Shown piece by piece: positions 15,241-23,216 of a stretch of 64,000 bases of DNA (positions are counted from its first letter, which is position 1; the number at the start of each line of letters is the position of its first letter). The notes under the pieces were generated by a model. It searched no databases and was not told the origin of the DNA. It saw only the letters and a list, made by a program, of their open reading frames with translations. Origin of the DNA: Rufibacter sediminis (GTDB taxonomy: Bacteria; Bacteroidota; Bacteroidia; Cytophagales; Hymenobacteraceae); assembly GCF_014269285.1 (NCBI RefSeq), contig NZ_JACOAF010000029.1:25183-89182 (forward strand). Reading direction: 5' to 3'. The position numbers were made by a program, and so were the translations under genes.

Positions 15241-15300
15241 ACTACTATAGTTAAACTTTGTGACTTGTAACTTCAAATCACAAAGTTTAACTATAGTAGT
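15241..15300. terminator. Very long perfect hairpin between convergent genes
   Basis: Arms 15241-15263 and 15278-15300 are perfect 23-bp complements around a 14-nt loop. It sits between convergent genes, 38 bp past one stop and 35 bp from the other. Just before it, AGTAGAACTA occurs twice in tandem (15223-15244 region). Probably a bidirectional terminator, but the stem is much longer than needed. Confidence 0.75.
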
Positions 15301-15334
15301 CTTCTAAATTTTGAAATAGATATTTTTCTTGAGG

Positions 15335-17044
15335 CTAAATCCCTTTCGCCTTCTTCCGATCTGCAAAGTATGTCGCCACTTCCTCGCGCGTTTTGGCGTT
15401 GAAGGTCATCTCGGCGGTTAGGCCGCCTTTGCGGCCCACGAGGACGCCGTAGCGCATGTCATCGTAGCCGCGCATGCTGTGGGCGTCTGGGTTGATGCTG
15501 AGGAGCACGTTCTGGCTGAGGGCGTATTCTACCCAGCGCCAGTCCAGGTCCAGCCGCCAAGGGTTCGCGTTGATCTCGATGATGACCTGGTGGGCGGCGC
15601 AGGCGTCAATCACGGCTTTGTGGTCAATGGGATAGCCTTCCCGGCGGAGGAGCAGACGGCCGGTAGGGTGCCCCAGCATGGTGGTGTAGGGGTTCTGGAT
15701 GGCGTTCACCAGACGGTCCGTGGCCTTCACGATGTCCATTTTCAGGTTGCTGTGAATGGAGGCGACAATGAAGTCAAAGGACGCGAGCACATCGTTGTCA
15801 TAGTCCAGCGAACCATCGGCGAGGATGTCTGACTCAATGCCTTTGAAGATGCGGAACGGCCCCAGCTCCTGGTTCAGGCGATCGATCTCCTTTTGCTGCT
15901 CCTTCACCCGGAACTCCTGCAAACCGTTCGCATAGAACGCCGATTTAGAGTGGTCGCACATGCCCAGGTACTCAAATCCGAGTTGCTGGCAGTGCACCGC
16001 CATTTGCTCCAAGGTATGGGCGCCGTCTGAGTAGGTGCTGTGGTTGTGCAGAATGCCTTTCAGGTCACTGTCCTGGAGCAGGGTGGGCAGTTGGTTTCCG
16101 CGGGCCATTTCCAGAATACGGGCACTTTCGCGCAGTTCGGGGGCTATGTAGGGCAGCTTCACGCGCTGGAAAATCTCTTCCTCAGAGGCGGCTGGTTCGC
16201 CGTAGGCCTCGGCCATGAGCGTGTCGCCGGCCTCGTTCACGGGCTGCGTTAACCAGGCTGGGTTAGCTGAGTACAACAGGGTTTGGTTCGCGAAGCGGCG
16301 CTCCGGCACCAGGCGCACTTCCAGCTTTAGGCCGGTCTCAGAAAGTACCCCGCGCCACACGAACGGGCCAGAAACGGCGTCCAGCGGCGAGATGCCCGGG
16401 AGTTCCTCCAGAAAACCCGGCCAGGTGCTGTCGTCTTGCAGGCTGATGAGGTAGTGCAGCGTGTCAATGGTTTCCAGGTTCCGGCGGAGGTCGCCCACCA
16501 CTACGGCGGATATGGTTTCGGGCCTGTTTTTCAGAAACGAGAGCAAATCCAGCGCCAGGGGCTCGGCCTCGGCCCAGAGCAGTTTGCCTTTGCTGGCATC
16601 GGAATACTGCAGAGCCTGCAAGATGGTTTCCTGGGTTTTCGCCCCGAACCCTTTCAGCTTGGACAACTCGTTCCGTTCGCAGGCCTCGCGCAGCCCCTCT
16701 GAGGTCTCCACGCCCAGCTCTTTCCAGATGGTTTTGATTTTCTTGGGCCCGATGCCCTTGATGTTGAGCATCTGCACCACGCCTTCGGGGGTGATTTCCA
16801 GCAAGCGGGCTAAATCAGCGTGCGTGCCGGTCTGGATGGCTTCGGTGATTTTGGCCGCCATGCCTTTGCCAATGCCGTCCAGTTTCTCCAACTGGGCCGG
16901 GCTCATCTGGTGAATAGGCGATTCCAGGCGCTCCAGCACCGCAATGGCATTGGTATAGGATCTTATCTTGAACGGGTTCTCGTCGTGCAGCTCCATCAAA
17001 GAAGCCGTGAGCCGGAACATGCGAATGAGTTCTTTGTTCTCCAC
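15335..17044 (-). CDS. PolX-like protein: helix-hairpin-helix plus PHP phosphoesterase, degenerate polymerase site
   Basis: About 1-140 hold the Pol-beta-type N-terminal domain with helix-hairpin-helix motifs (LDGIGKGMAAKI; IKGIGPKKIKTI; LKGFGAKTQETI). About 180-300 match the PolX nucleotidyltransferase region. The PHP domain (about 328-560) is intact: LHNHSTYSDG, MCDHSKSAF, KGIESDIL, ASIHSN, LGHPTGR, INPDAH. The expected GS.RRG.E...DLDF block of an active polymerase reads GDLRRNLETIDTLHY: the two metal-binding aspartates align with T and H. The polymerase is therefore probably dead, leaving a PHP 3'-5' exonuclease/AP-endonuclease-type repair enzyme. Start GTG 17042-17044; no in-frame ATG precedes it before a stop. 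569 aa is normal for PolX. Confidence 0.85.
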   Translation of the reverse strand: MENKELIRMFRLTASLMELHDENPFKIRSYTNAIAVLERLESPIHQMSPAQLEKLDGIGKGMAAKITEAIQTGTHADLARLLEITPEGVVQMLNIKGIGPKKIKTIWKELGVETSEGLREACERNELSKLKGFGAKTQETILQALQYSDASKGKLLWAEAEPLALDLLSFLKNRPETISAVVVGDLRRNLETIDTLHYLISLQDDSTWPGFLEELPGISPLDAVSGPFVWRGVLSETGLKLEVRLVPERRFANQTLLYSANPAWLTQPVNEAGDTLMAEAYGEPAASEEEIFQRVKLPYIAPELRESARILEMARGNQLPTLLQDSDLKGILHNHSTYSDGAHTLEQMAVHCQQLGFEYLGMCDHSKSAFYANGLQEFRVKEQQKEIDRLNQELGPFRIFKGIESDILADGSLDYDNDVLASFDFIVASIHSNLKMDIVKATDRLVNAIQNPYTTMLGHPTGRLLLRREGYPIDHKAVIDACAAHQVIIEINANPWRLDLDWRWVEYALSQNVLLSINPDAHSMRGYDDMRYGVLVGRKGGLTAEMTFNAKTREEVATYFADRKKAKGI

Positions 17045-17098
17045 GGGTACAGTTGTGAAAGGGGTTTAGACAAAGATAAGGAACATCCTGCGGATGTT

Positions 17099-17281
17099 AG
17101 TCCTGAGTTCTGAGTCTTGCGTCCTGAGTTGGGAACGAGGTGGATGCTTGCTTTCGGCAAAGCCGATTTAGGCCTGTTTTCTGAAAAACGGCTCCAAAAG
17201 GGAAGAAGCGCTTACAAGGTTGAAGGAGTGGTATTCCCTTCGGATGGCATTCACACAACTCAAGACTCTGAACTCAGGACT
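17099..17281. repeat. MITE-like block with 21-bp inverted ends
   Basis: Left end 17099-17119 (AGTCCTGAGTTCTGAGTCTTG) and right end 17261-17281 are inverted copies with 20 of 21 bases matching; 141 bp lies between, including a PAL36 copy. The same GAGTTCTGAGTCTTGAGT motif recurs at 45986-46020. No transposase is encoded inside. Confidence 0.65.
17165..17200. repeat. PAL36 copy
   Basis: 36 bp, GATTTAGGCCTGTTTTC left arm and ACGGCTCCAAAAG right arm; outermost bases diverged. Lies inside the 17099-17281 inverted-repeat block. Confidence 0.8.
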
Positions 17282-17295
17282 ACCTGTATAGGCTC

Positions 17296-17321
17296 TTGAC
17301 TATTTTTTCTTTTGTATCTTG
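17296..17321 (+). promoter_or_regulatory. Candidate promoter of the lipoprotein gene
   Basis: TTG (17296-17298), 16 bp, TATCTTG (17315-17321). A reasonable but imperfect fit; leader about 40 nt to ATG 17368. Confidence 0.4.
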
Positions 17322-17367
17322 TGACAAGATTGCGGATAAAATAGACCAAACCAACCTCCTGCTACCT

Positions 17368-17760
17368 ATGAAAAAACTGTCTCTGCTTTGCCTTCTCGCC
17401 GTTGGGCTCATGGCTTTCCAATGCGGCGGTGGTAACGCAAACGTGCCAGATGCTGTGTACGGCCAGACCTGGCTGTATTCCTATGAAGAAGACTCAGCGG
17501 ATGTGCATACGTACCGGCCCAACACCTTTGATTTTCCGCCTTCCAGAGGACGCACCGGCTTTATGGTGCAGAAAGACGGCACCTTCATCCGCTACGGCAT
17601 TGCTCCCACAGACGGTCTGGAAGAACAACCGGGCACCTGGCAAGCCGATGGCAAGAACCTGCTGCAGATAAAATTCAAGGATGCTGCCCATGAGCCGGAA
17701 AAAATCGAAATTATCTCGGCTTTGCCCAGTGTCCTGAAGATACGGCGCACCTCTCATTAA
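17368..17760 (+). CDS. Small lipoprotein, lipocalin-like, function unknown
   Basis: The frame is open from 17296, but the real start is the ATG at 17368: it begins MKKLSLLCLLAVGLMAFQC, a lipoprotein signal with the acylated cysteine at residue 19. The mature part (about 110 aa) has the pattern of a lipocalin-like or copper-resistance-like small beta-barrel (GQTWLYSYEED; GFMVQKDGTFIRYG; PGTWQADGKNLLQIKF; LKIRRTSH), which is common in uncharacterised Bacteroidota lipoproteins. No ligand residues can be named. The GT25 gene follows after 50 bp on the same strand and may be co-transcribed. Confidence 0.75.
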   Translation: MKKLSLLCLLAVGLMAFQCGGGNANVPDAVYGQTWLYSYEEDSADVHTYRPNTFDFPPSRGRTGFMVQKDGTFIRYGIAPTDGLEEQPGTWQADGKNLLQIKFKDAAHEPEKIEIISALPSVLKIRRTSH

Positions 17761-17810
17761 CAGTACTTTCCTTATTCGTTCACGTCTTTTTTTCATAGGC
17801 CCGCGCTTGT

Positions 17811-18578
17811 ATGCAGCAGTACTTGGATCTACTCAACCAGAGGTATGACAAAATATATGTGATCACCCTCCAGCGGGCTCATGATCGGCAGGCACAGATC
17901 AGAAAAGAACTGGCCGGGCTCCAGTACGAATTTTTCTATGGCCAGGACAAGAAGGAGTTTACCGTGGCGGAGCTAACCGCGGCCGGCATCTATGACGAAG
18001 CCCTCGCCAAAAAGCACCACAGGTACAATAAACCCATGCCTCCGGGCATGATTGGTTGCTCCTGGAGCCACCGGTTGATCTACGAGGATGTGGTGAAGCA
18101 CCGCTACCAGCAGGTACTTATTTTAGAAGATGACGTGGTCCTGGACAACAGGAACCTGGCCCTGCTGCCCGAGGTCTTTTCTGAGCTGCCCAGTGACTGG
18201 GAGTTGTTCTACTTCGGGTTTGCCCTGCACGAAACACCGCCGGCGAATGCCCCGCTCAAGAAGCTGTTCTACCACCTGGCCCGCACGCTGGGTTTCTTCA
18301 AGTTCACGCATACCGCCATCCGCAACCTGTACCCTACGCAGCTTTCAAAGCACATCTACAAAGCCGGGTACCATGACTGTACCCACGCGTATGCCCTTAC
18401 CTATTCTGCGGCTGAGAAATTAGCTGAGCTTCAGACCCCTATCTCTTTTTTTCCAGACCACTTGCTGGCCTATGCATCCACCAATGAGCTGGTCAAGGCG
18501 TATCTGGTGCTGCCTAAACTCATCAATCAGCAGTTCCAGGTTCTGGAGGAAGCCTCGGCTTCTTACATCCACGGCTAA
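17811..18578 (+). CDS. Glycosyltransferase family 25 (LPS biosynthesis type)
   Basis: Matches the GT25 pattern: opening YDKIYVITLQRAHDRQAQI, then MPPGMIGCSWSHRLIYEDV and VLILEDDVVL, in which the DD pair is the expected nucleotide-sugar/metal site. Members add galactose or related sugars to lipooligosaccharide or protein at the cytoplasmic face. 255 aa is the usual length and no signal peptide is present. Start ATG 17811, 50 bp after the lipoprotein stop. The acceptor is not known. Confidence 0.88.
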   Translation: MQQYLDLLNQRYDKIYVITLQRAHDRQAQIRKELAGLQYEFFYGQDKKEFTVAELTAAGIYDEALAKKHHRYNKPMPPGMIGCSWSHRLIYEDVVKHRYQQVLILEDDVVLDNRNLALLPEVFSELPSDWELFYFGFALHETPPANAPLKKLFYHLARTLGFFKFTHTAIRNLYPTQLSKHIYKAGYHDCTHAYALTYSAAEKLAELQTPISFFPDHLLAYASTNELVKAYLVLPKLINQQFQVLEEASASYIHG

Positions 18579-18656
18579 GCTCTTTGCTCAAATTCCCTTA
18601 TTTTTGCAGAAAGAGGCTTCTGTGGCTTTACATTAATTGATTTTTTCGTACTTTAT

Positions 18657-19061
18657 ATGAACTACTGGCTCGTCAAAACTGAACCTGAAAAATACGCCTG
18701 GTCTGACTTAGAACGCGATACAAAAACCACCTGGGACGGCGTTAGAAATTTCCAGGCGCGTAACAACCTCCAGAAAATGCAGCAGAACGATCTGGTGATG
18801 TACTACCACAGCGTTTCTGAGAAATCTATTGTGGGGGTGGCCAAAGTAAGCCAGGAAGCCTACCAAGACCCTACCACTCAAGAAACGCAATGGGTGGCGG
18901 TAACTCTGGTACCGGAACAGGCCTTGGCCAAACCAGTAACCCTGGAGCAGATCAAAAAAGAGGAACGGCTCCAGAACATTGCGCTTCTACGGCAGTCACG
19001 GCTGTCGGTGATGCCTTTAACGCCAGAAGAATTTGATATTCTGCTGAGTATGGGCCAGTAA
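18657..19061 (+). CDS. EVE-domain protein
   Basis: The whole 134-aa protein is an EVE domain (PUA-like fold): MNYWLVKTEPEKYAWSDL, TWDGVRNFQARNNL and DLVMYYHSVSEKSIVGVAKV. Human THYN1 and bacterial relatives bind modified bases, so a role in recognising modified DNA or RNA is plausible. It stands alone, not fused to or beside a restriction enzyme. Start ATG 18657. Confidence 0.9.
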   Translation: MNYWLVKTEPEKYAWSDLERDTKTTWDGVRNFQARNNLQKMQQNDLVMYYHSVSEKSIVGVAKVSQEAYQDPTTQETQWVAVTLVPEQALAKPVTLEQIKKEERLQNIALLRQSRLSVMPLTPEEFDILLSMGQ

Positions 19062-19085
19062 CAAGGCAAAACCTCGGGCAGAAAA

Positions 19086-19117
19086 TTGGCGTTTTTAGTA
19101 AGTTCCCAGTACTTTCT
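19086..19117 (+). promoter_or_regulatory. Candidate promoter
   Basis: TTG (19086-19088), 21 bp, TACTTTCT (19110-19117), upstream of ATG 19130. Weak -7 match. Confidence 0.35.
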
Positions 19118-19129
19118 TAAAAGCCCTTT

Positions 19130-20695
19130 ATGTGCTCACCCTTCAGAAGCAATCCCTGCCGATGCCTGCTCTTCCTCCTGCTCTGCTGGGGGGCGCTCTT
19201 CTCTGCCCAAGCGCGTCAGAAAAAAGAAAAAGACAAAGAGAAACCAGCTCCGCCCGCACAAACCTACCGGGTAGAGCTGGAAAGCGACTCGTATGACGAT
19301 GATCATACGGTGCACCCCCTGCCAGACAGCACCCTGCTGGTGGTTTCCACCAAACGCAGCAGCTGGTTTGGCAAGAATGATTTTCAGTTGACCAGATTCA
19401 GCCGCGATCTGAAGCAGCTCTGGCAAACCAAGCACGAGCATAAGAACAACCAGTCGTTGATGCAGGTAACCGCCGAGCGCAACACCATTTACCTGCTTTT
19501 CTCCACGCTCAACAACAAGAAAATCATCCTGTACAAGGTGAATGCCGTCAACGGCGAGGCTTCCTTCAGTGAACACACGCTGCCCAGTTCATACATCACC
19601 ATCAAAGAAATGGCGGCTTTAGACGGTCAGGTGTTCCTGAACGGCCTGGACCGCGACAACCTGAACATGATGCGCCTGAACCCCAATGAAGAAGAGGTGA
19701 AACTGCTGCCCGCCGTGTTTGGGATGGAAGATGATCTGGGCGAGTTCAGAGTAGATACCCTCACCCATGCGGTGGAGTTTGTGGTCTCTGAAACCAACGG
19801 CTGGCGTTCCCGGGTGCAGACCAAGCGCCTCAACACCAAGGGTGACGTGATAGGCACGTACTTCATCCAACCCGAGATGGATTACCGCAACGACAAAACG
19901 CTGCAGTCGGGCCGGCTCACGCCCGGTGATACCCTGAGCAAGGTTCTGCTGGGCACCTACGGCTACCGGACCTCGGTGTACTCCATGGGGCTCTTCACCA
20001 GCGACCTATCCAGCAACATCCAGTACTTTGATTTCAGCAAGCTGGACAACTTCTTTGAATACCTGGGCCCCCGGGCGCAGCGGCGCATGAAAGCCAAATT
20101 TACCCGGCGTGAAGCCAAGGGCAAACCCCTGGTATTACGGTACCGCATGCTCCTGCACTCGCTTATTCCGCATCCGTTGGGCTACGCGCTGGTGGGGGAA
20201 ATTTACTATCCGCAGTACCGCAGCCATGACATTGGGCAATACAGCCAATACGGCGACCTCGCCGGCCGTTACCCCTATCTACGGCCCAACCGAAGCTCCA
20301 TGTCCGGGTACCGGTTCAGCCACGCCATCGCCTGTGTCTTTGACCGGGAAGGAAAGCTCCTCTGGGACAATGCCTATCGCCTTAAAAACGAAACTTATCC
20401 AGAGCTGGCCCCCACCGTAGAAGCCGGCGTAACCCCGGCCGGGAACGTCACCCTGGCCTACCCCGAGGATGAGTATATCTGGTTCAAGACCTTGAAACCA
20501 AACGCCTCTATCAGCAACGAGGAGAAAGTGGAGGTGCGGCTACAGGAAGAAAATGAGAAACTGGTTTCCAGCAGCAACGAAGGAATTGTGCACTGGTACG
20601 GCGGCAACTTCATCGCGTTTGGTTTCCAGCGCATCCGCCCCGCCCAAGGTCAGGCCCGCAGCGTCTTCTACCTGCAGAACATGACCTTTGAGTAA
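19130..20695 (+). CDS. Secreted protein of unknown function
   Basis: N-terminus has a signal peptide (CLLFLLLCWGALFSAQA, ending about residue 28), followed by a charged Lys-rich stretch (QKKEKDKEKPAPP). The rest is beta-rich with repeated short strands (VHPLPDSTLLVVSTKRSSWFG; LTRFSRDLKQLWQTKHEH; NTIYLLFSTLNNKKIILYKV), which suggests a propeller-like fold. No enzyme motif and no T9SS tail was seen. I do not recognise the family. Start ATG 19130; 521 aa. It is followed by a repeat-rich, gene-free region. Confidence 0.7.
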   Translation: MCSPFRSNPCRCLLFLLLCWGALFSAQARQKKEKDKEKPAPPAQTYRVELESDSYDDDHTVHPLPDSTLLVVSTKRSSWFGKNDFQLTRFSRDLKQLWQTKHEHKNNQSLMQVTAERNTIYLLFSTLNNKKIILYKVNAVNGEASFSEHTLPSSYITIKEMAALDGQVFLNGLDRDNLNMMRLNPNEEEVKLLPAVFGMEDDLGEFRVDTLTHAVEFVVSETNGWRSRVQTKRLNTKGDVIGTYFIQPEMDYRNDKTLQSGRLTPGDTLSKVLLGTYGYRTSVYSMGLFTSDLSSNIQYFDFSKLDNFFEYLGPRAQRRMKAKFTRREAKGKPLVLRYRMLLHSLIPHPLGYALVGEIYYPQYRSHDIGQYSQYGDLAGRYPYLRPNRSSMSGYRFSHAIACVFDREGKLLWDNAYRLKNETYPELAPTVEAGVTPAGNVTLAYPEDEYIWFKTLKPNASISNEEKVEVRLQEENEKLVSSSNEGIVHWYGGNFIAFGFQRIRPAQGQARSVFYLQNMTFE

Positions 20696-20733
20696 CCTTG
20701 GCCAGCCGCTAACGATGCGCGGATCTGGTGCGC

Positions 20734-20765
20734 GAAGTGTTCCTCCTTTGAAGTGTTCCTCCTTT
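20734..20765 (+). repeat. Tandem 16-bp duplication
   Basis: GAAGTGTTCCTCCTTT occurs twice in direct succession (20734-20749 and 20750-20765). Confidence 0.9.
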
Positions 20766-20869
20766 AACGTGAACTCAAAAAATAGAAGGACAGGTAGAAA
20801 TCTATTCTGTCAGACTTGCGTGTCTCTCTTCTTTGCTGTGCACGCCTTCCGTCCCCCTTTGAAGGGGGC

Positions 20870-21028
20870 GGGCCGTTAAGTTCTCAAAATATAGCTGGTT
20901 CAAGTTTCCAACTTGGACCTATAATGAGCTGAAGTTTGCAACTTCAGTGAGCCGTGAGGCTCAAAATATGTAGTAACGTTAATGCCTTCGGGAAGGAGCC
21001 AAACCATTGAAATAGAACTTAACGGCCC
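20870..21028. repeat. MITE-like block with perfect 15-bp inverted ends
   Basis: GGGCCGTTAAGTTCT (20870-20884) and its exact complement (21014-21028) bound 159 bp that contain further palindromes: CAAGTT-TCC-AACTTG (about 20900-20914), CTGAAGTT...AACTTCAG (about 20929-20947) and GAGCC...GGCTC. No open reading frame. Such AAGTT palindromes appear to be dispersed elements. Confidence 0.75.
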
Positions 21029-21032
21029 TACC

Positions 21033-21168
21033 CTTTGAAGGGGGGTAGGGGGATGATTACTGGTGCTGAATACCGTTTTTTGAAAGTTCTAGATGAGGAA
21101 GATATTCCATTGAACAGGCGGCTTTGGGCCCCTTTCCTGACTTTGTCATCCCCCTACCCCCTTCAAAG
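21033..21168. repeat. Inverted repeat pair, CTTTGAAGGGGG type
   Basis: 21033-21056 and 21146-21168 are inverted copies (23 of 24 positions, one C missing), separated by 89 bp. A third partial copy (CCCCCTTTGAAGGGGG) is at about 20853-20868. The motif resembles a dispersed Bacteroidota repeat. Confidence 0.75.
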
Positions 21169-21236
21169 GGGGACAGAGTGCGTTTGAATTTCCGAGTTCA
21201 CGTTGCTTTAAGCAGACGTAGTAACTTTTTTCGGCA

Positions 21237-22445
21237 CTACCTCCTCACTTCTTCATCCATCGTTTGGGCTGCGGCGGTCTGTTGGTTAAGACTGGCCTTC
21301 AGCATGAAATACCCTACCAGGCCCGACAGCAAAGAGGCAATCAAGATGGAGAATTTAGCTTCGGTCTGAAACGAGAGATCGGAGAAGGAAAGCAACGCGA
21401 TAAAGATGGACATGGTGAAGCCAATCCCCGCCAGCAGCCCCATGCCCGCCACCATCTTCCAGGTGACACCCGCAGGCAAGGAACTCACGCCCAGTTTAAC
21501 GGCGATCCAACTGGAGAGCAGGATTCCGAGGGGTTTTCCCAAAAACAGCCCCAAAACGATACCGATTCCCAACGGACTGAACAGCCCCTCCAGCATGCCG
21601 GCCTCAAACCGGATATTGGTGTTCACCAACGCGAAGATGGGCATGATCAGGAAGTTGACGGGCTTGGTAAGCGCGTGCTCCAGGTACTCCAGGGGCGACT
21701 CCTTTTCATCTGGGGTGGTAGGAATGGCGAGGGCCGTCAGCACCCCGGCAATGGTGGCATGCACCCCCGAGTGATGGATGAAGTACCAGATGAACAGCCC
21801 CGGCACCAGGTAAAAGAACAACGAGGTTACGCCCAGGCGGTTGAGCACCAGCAGAAACAGGAAAATACCAAAGGCATACAACAGGTAGGTCACCTCCACC
21901 CCGCTAGAGTAAAAGACCGCAATCACCACAATGGCGCCCAGGTCATCTACAATGGCCAAGGCCGTCAGGAAGATTTTCAGAGCCACCGGCACCCTGCTCC
22001 CCAGCAACGAAAGCAACCCGATGGCGAAGGCGATATCGGTGGCCATGGGAATTCCCCAGCCGCTAGCGGTAGCAGATCCCTGGTTTACCAGCGCATAGAT
22101 ACCGGCCGGCACCAGCATTCCGCCAATGGCGGCAAATACCGGCAGAGCGGCTTTCCGGAGCGAGGACAGCTCGCCCTCCAGCATCTCGCGCTTGATCTCC
22201 AGCCCCACCAACAGAAAGAAAATAGCCATGAGCCCGTCATTCACCCACAGCAAAACCGGGTAGCGCAGGTGCACCGAGCCAGATTCATACCCTAGCTCCG
22301 TTTCCAGGAATCGCGCGAACGCGTCTCCCCAGGGAGAATTCGCGATCAGCAAGGAAATACCCAGGGAGATAAAGAGCAATATTCCGCCCCCAGAAGCGGA
22401 TCTAAAGAAATCTGGGAATACTTTGAGGTTGATAAATTTTGCCAT
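21237..22445 (-). CDS. nhaA: Na+/H+ antiporter NhaA
   Basis: Inner-membrane antiporter exporting Na+ for H+. Twelve or so helices over 402 aa. Characteristic stretches: NDGLMAIFFLLVGLEIKREMLEGELS, MATDIAFAIGLLSLLGSRVP (with the D of the cation pocket) and ALAIVDDLGAIVVIAVFYS, which carries the essential DD pair. SGVHATIAGVLTALAIP and GAGIGFTMSIFIALLSF-like LLAGIGFTMSIFIALL complete the family pattern. Start ATG 22443-22445. It has its own promoter region of 198 bp shared with the divergent pyrR. Confidence 0.96.
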   Translation of the reverse strand: MAKFINLKVFPDFFRSASGGGILLFISLGISLLIANSPWGDAFARFLETELGYESGSVHLRYPVLLWVNDGLMAIFFLLVGLEIKREMLEGELSSLRKAALPVFAAIGGMLVPAGIYALVNQGSATASGWGIPMATDIAFAIGLLSLLGSRVPVALKIFLTALAIVDDLGAIVVIAVFYSSGVEVTYLLYAFGIFLFLLVLNRLGVTSLFFYLVPGLFIWYFIHHSGVHATIAGVLTALAIPTTPDEKESPLEYLEHALTKPVNFLIMPIFALVNTNIRFEAGMLEGLFSPLGIGIVLGLFLGKPLGILLSSWIAVKLGVSSLPAGVTWKMVAGMGLLAGIGFTMSIFIALLSFSDLSFQTEAKFSILIASLLSGLVGYFMLKASLNQQTAAAQTMDEEVRR

Positions 22446-22596
22446 AACTGATACTTACGGGAAAGCTCCCCGGAAAGTGGTGGTACTCAGAAGCTGCTAC
22501 TTCAAGCCCAAGCTTCTGAAGATGTACCGTTCACCCGCTGCCCCTCCGCAGTTGGGCGTTTAGGTTTCCATGGTGTTTAAGAAAAATAAGTCCCTT

Positions 22597-22629
22597 TTGC
22601 CCTAGGCTGCCGGTAAGTCTTTATATTTG
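22597..22629 (+). promoter_or_regulatory. Promoter of pyrR-pyrB
   Basis: TTG (22597-22599, within TTTTG), 22 bp, TATATTTG (22622-22629), a perfect -7 box. Predicted start near 22634-22636, giving a leader of only about 10 nt before ATG 22644. Confidence 0.75.
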
Positions 22630-22643
22630 CCCAAAACCCGGCC

Positions 22644-23216
22644 ATGCACAAACGCCTCATTGTTCCGCACGCACTGTTTCAGATTATGATCCGGCGCCTG
22701 GCGCACCAGCTCATAGAGACGCACCGCGATTTTTCTGATTCCGTTATTCTGGGTCTGCAGCCCCGTGGCATTTTTGTGGCAGACCGGCTGCAGCAGACCC
22801 TCCAGGAGATTCTGGGTATCTCGGTACAGACCGGTTACCTGGACATCACGTTTCACCGCGATGACTTCCGCCGCCGCGCCACGCCGCTGGCCCCCAACGC
22901 TACCCGCGTGGATTTTTCCCTAGAAGGCAAGCGCGTGATTCTGGTGGATGATGTGCTGTACACCGGCCGCTCAGTGCGGGCTGCCCTTGACGCCATGATC
23001 TCCTACGGCCGTCCGGCCCAGGTAGAGTTGCTGGTGCTCATTGACCGCCAGTACACCCGCGATTTACCCATTGAAGCCACCTATACCGGCCAGCGCGTTG
23101 ACTCCCTGCACTCGCAGCGGGTAGAAGTGACCTGGCAAGGCCCTGATTCTGCTGAGGATGTCATCTGGCTCCTCACTCCTACTCCAGACCAAGAAGAACC
23201 CCATGCAACAGCTTAG
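22644..23216 (+). CDS. pyrR: PyrR: uracil phosphoribosyltransferase / pyrimidine regulator
   Basis: 190 aa. Opens with the family pattern (RLIVPHALFQIMIRRLAHQLIE) and carries the PRPP-binding loop VILVDDVLYTGRSVRAALDAM. PyrR converts uracil and PRPP to UMP and, in Gram-positives, binds pyr mRNA leaders to cause attenuation. Here the promoter leaves only about 10 nt of leader and pyrB overlaps its end by 14 bp, so there is no room for a classical leader attenuator. The salvage activity, or control of other loci, may be its main job. Start ATG 22644. Confidence 0.93.
   Translation: MHKRLIVPHALFQIMIRRLAHQLIETHRDFSDSVILGLQPRGIFVADRLQQTLQEILGISVQTGYLDITFHRDDFRRRATPLAPNATRVDFSLEGKRVILVDDVLYTGRSVRAALDAMISYGRPAQVELLVLIDRQYTRDLPIEATYTGQRVDSLHSQRVEVTWQGPDSAEDVIWLLTPTPDQEEPHATA

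Larger units (their letters stand above)
17045..17367. other. 323-bp divergent region with nested inverted repeats
   Basis: Contains a 21-bp inverted repeat pair (17099-17119 and 17261-17281), a PAL36 copy in the middle (17165-17200) and a candidate promoter at 17296-17321. No gene seen. Confidence 0.7.
20696..21236. other. 541-bp gene-free region made of repeats
   Basis: Mosaic of a 16-bp tandem duplication, several short palindromes and two nested inverted-repeat pairs (see separate entries). It separates the unknown secreted protein from nhaA. No coding potential seen. Confidence 0.75.

Noticed and set aside
16515..16549. PAL36-like 35-bp sequence inside the PolX-like gene
   Set aside because: The left half fits well but the right arm is poor, and the encoded residues (FLKNRPETI) align with the family without insertion; probably coincidence of codon choice.
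21264..22295. 343-codon open frame opposite nhaA
   Set aside because: Composition dominated by Q, H, G and R, typical of the complement of membrane-protein codons; nhaA is certain.
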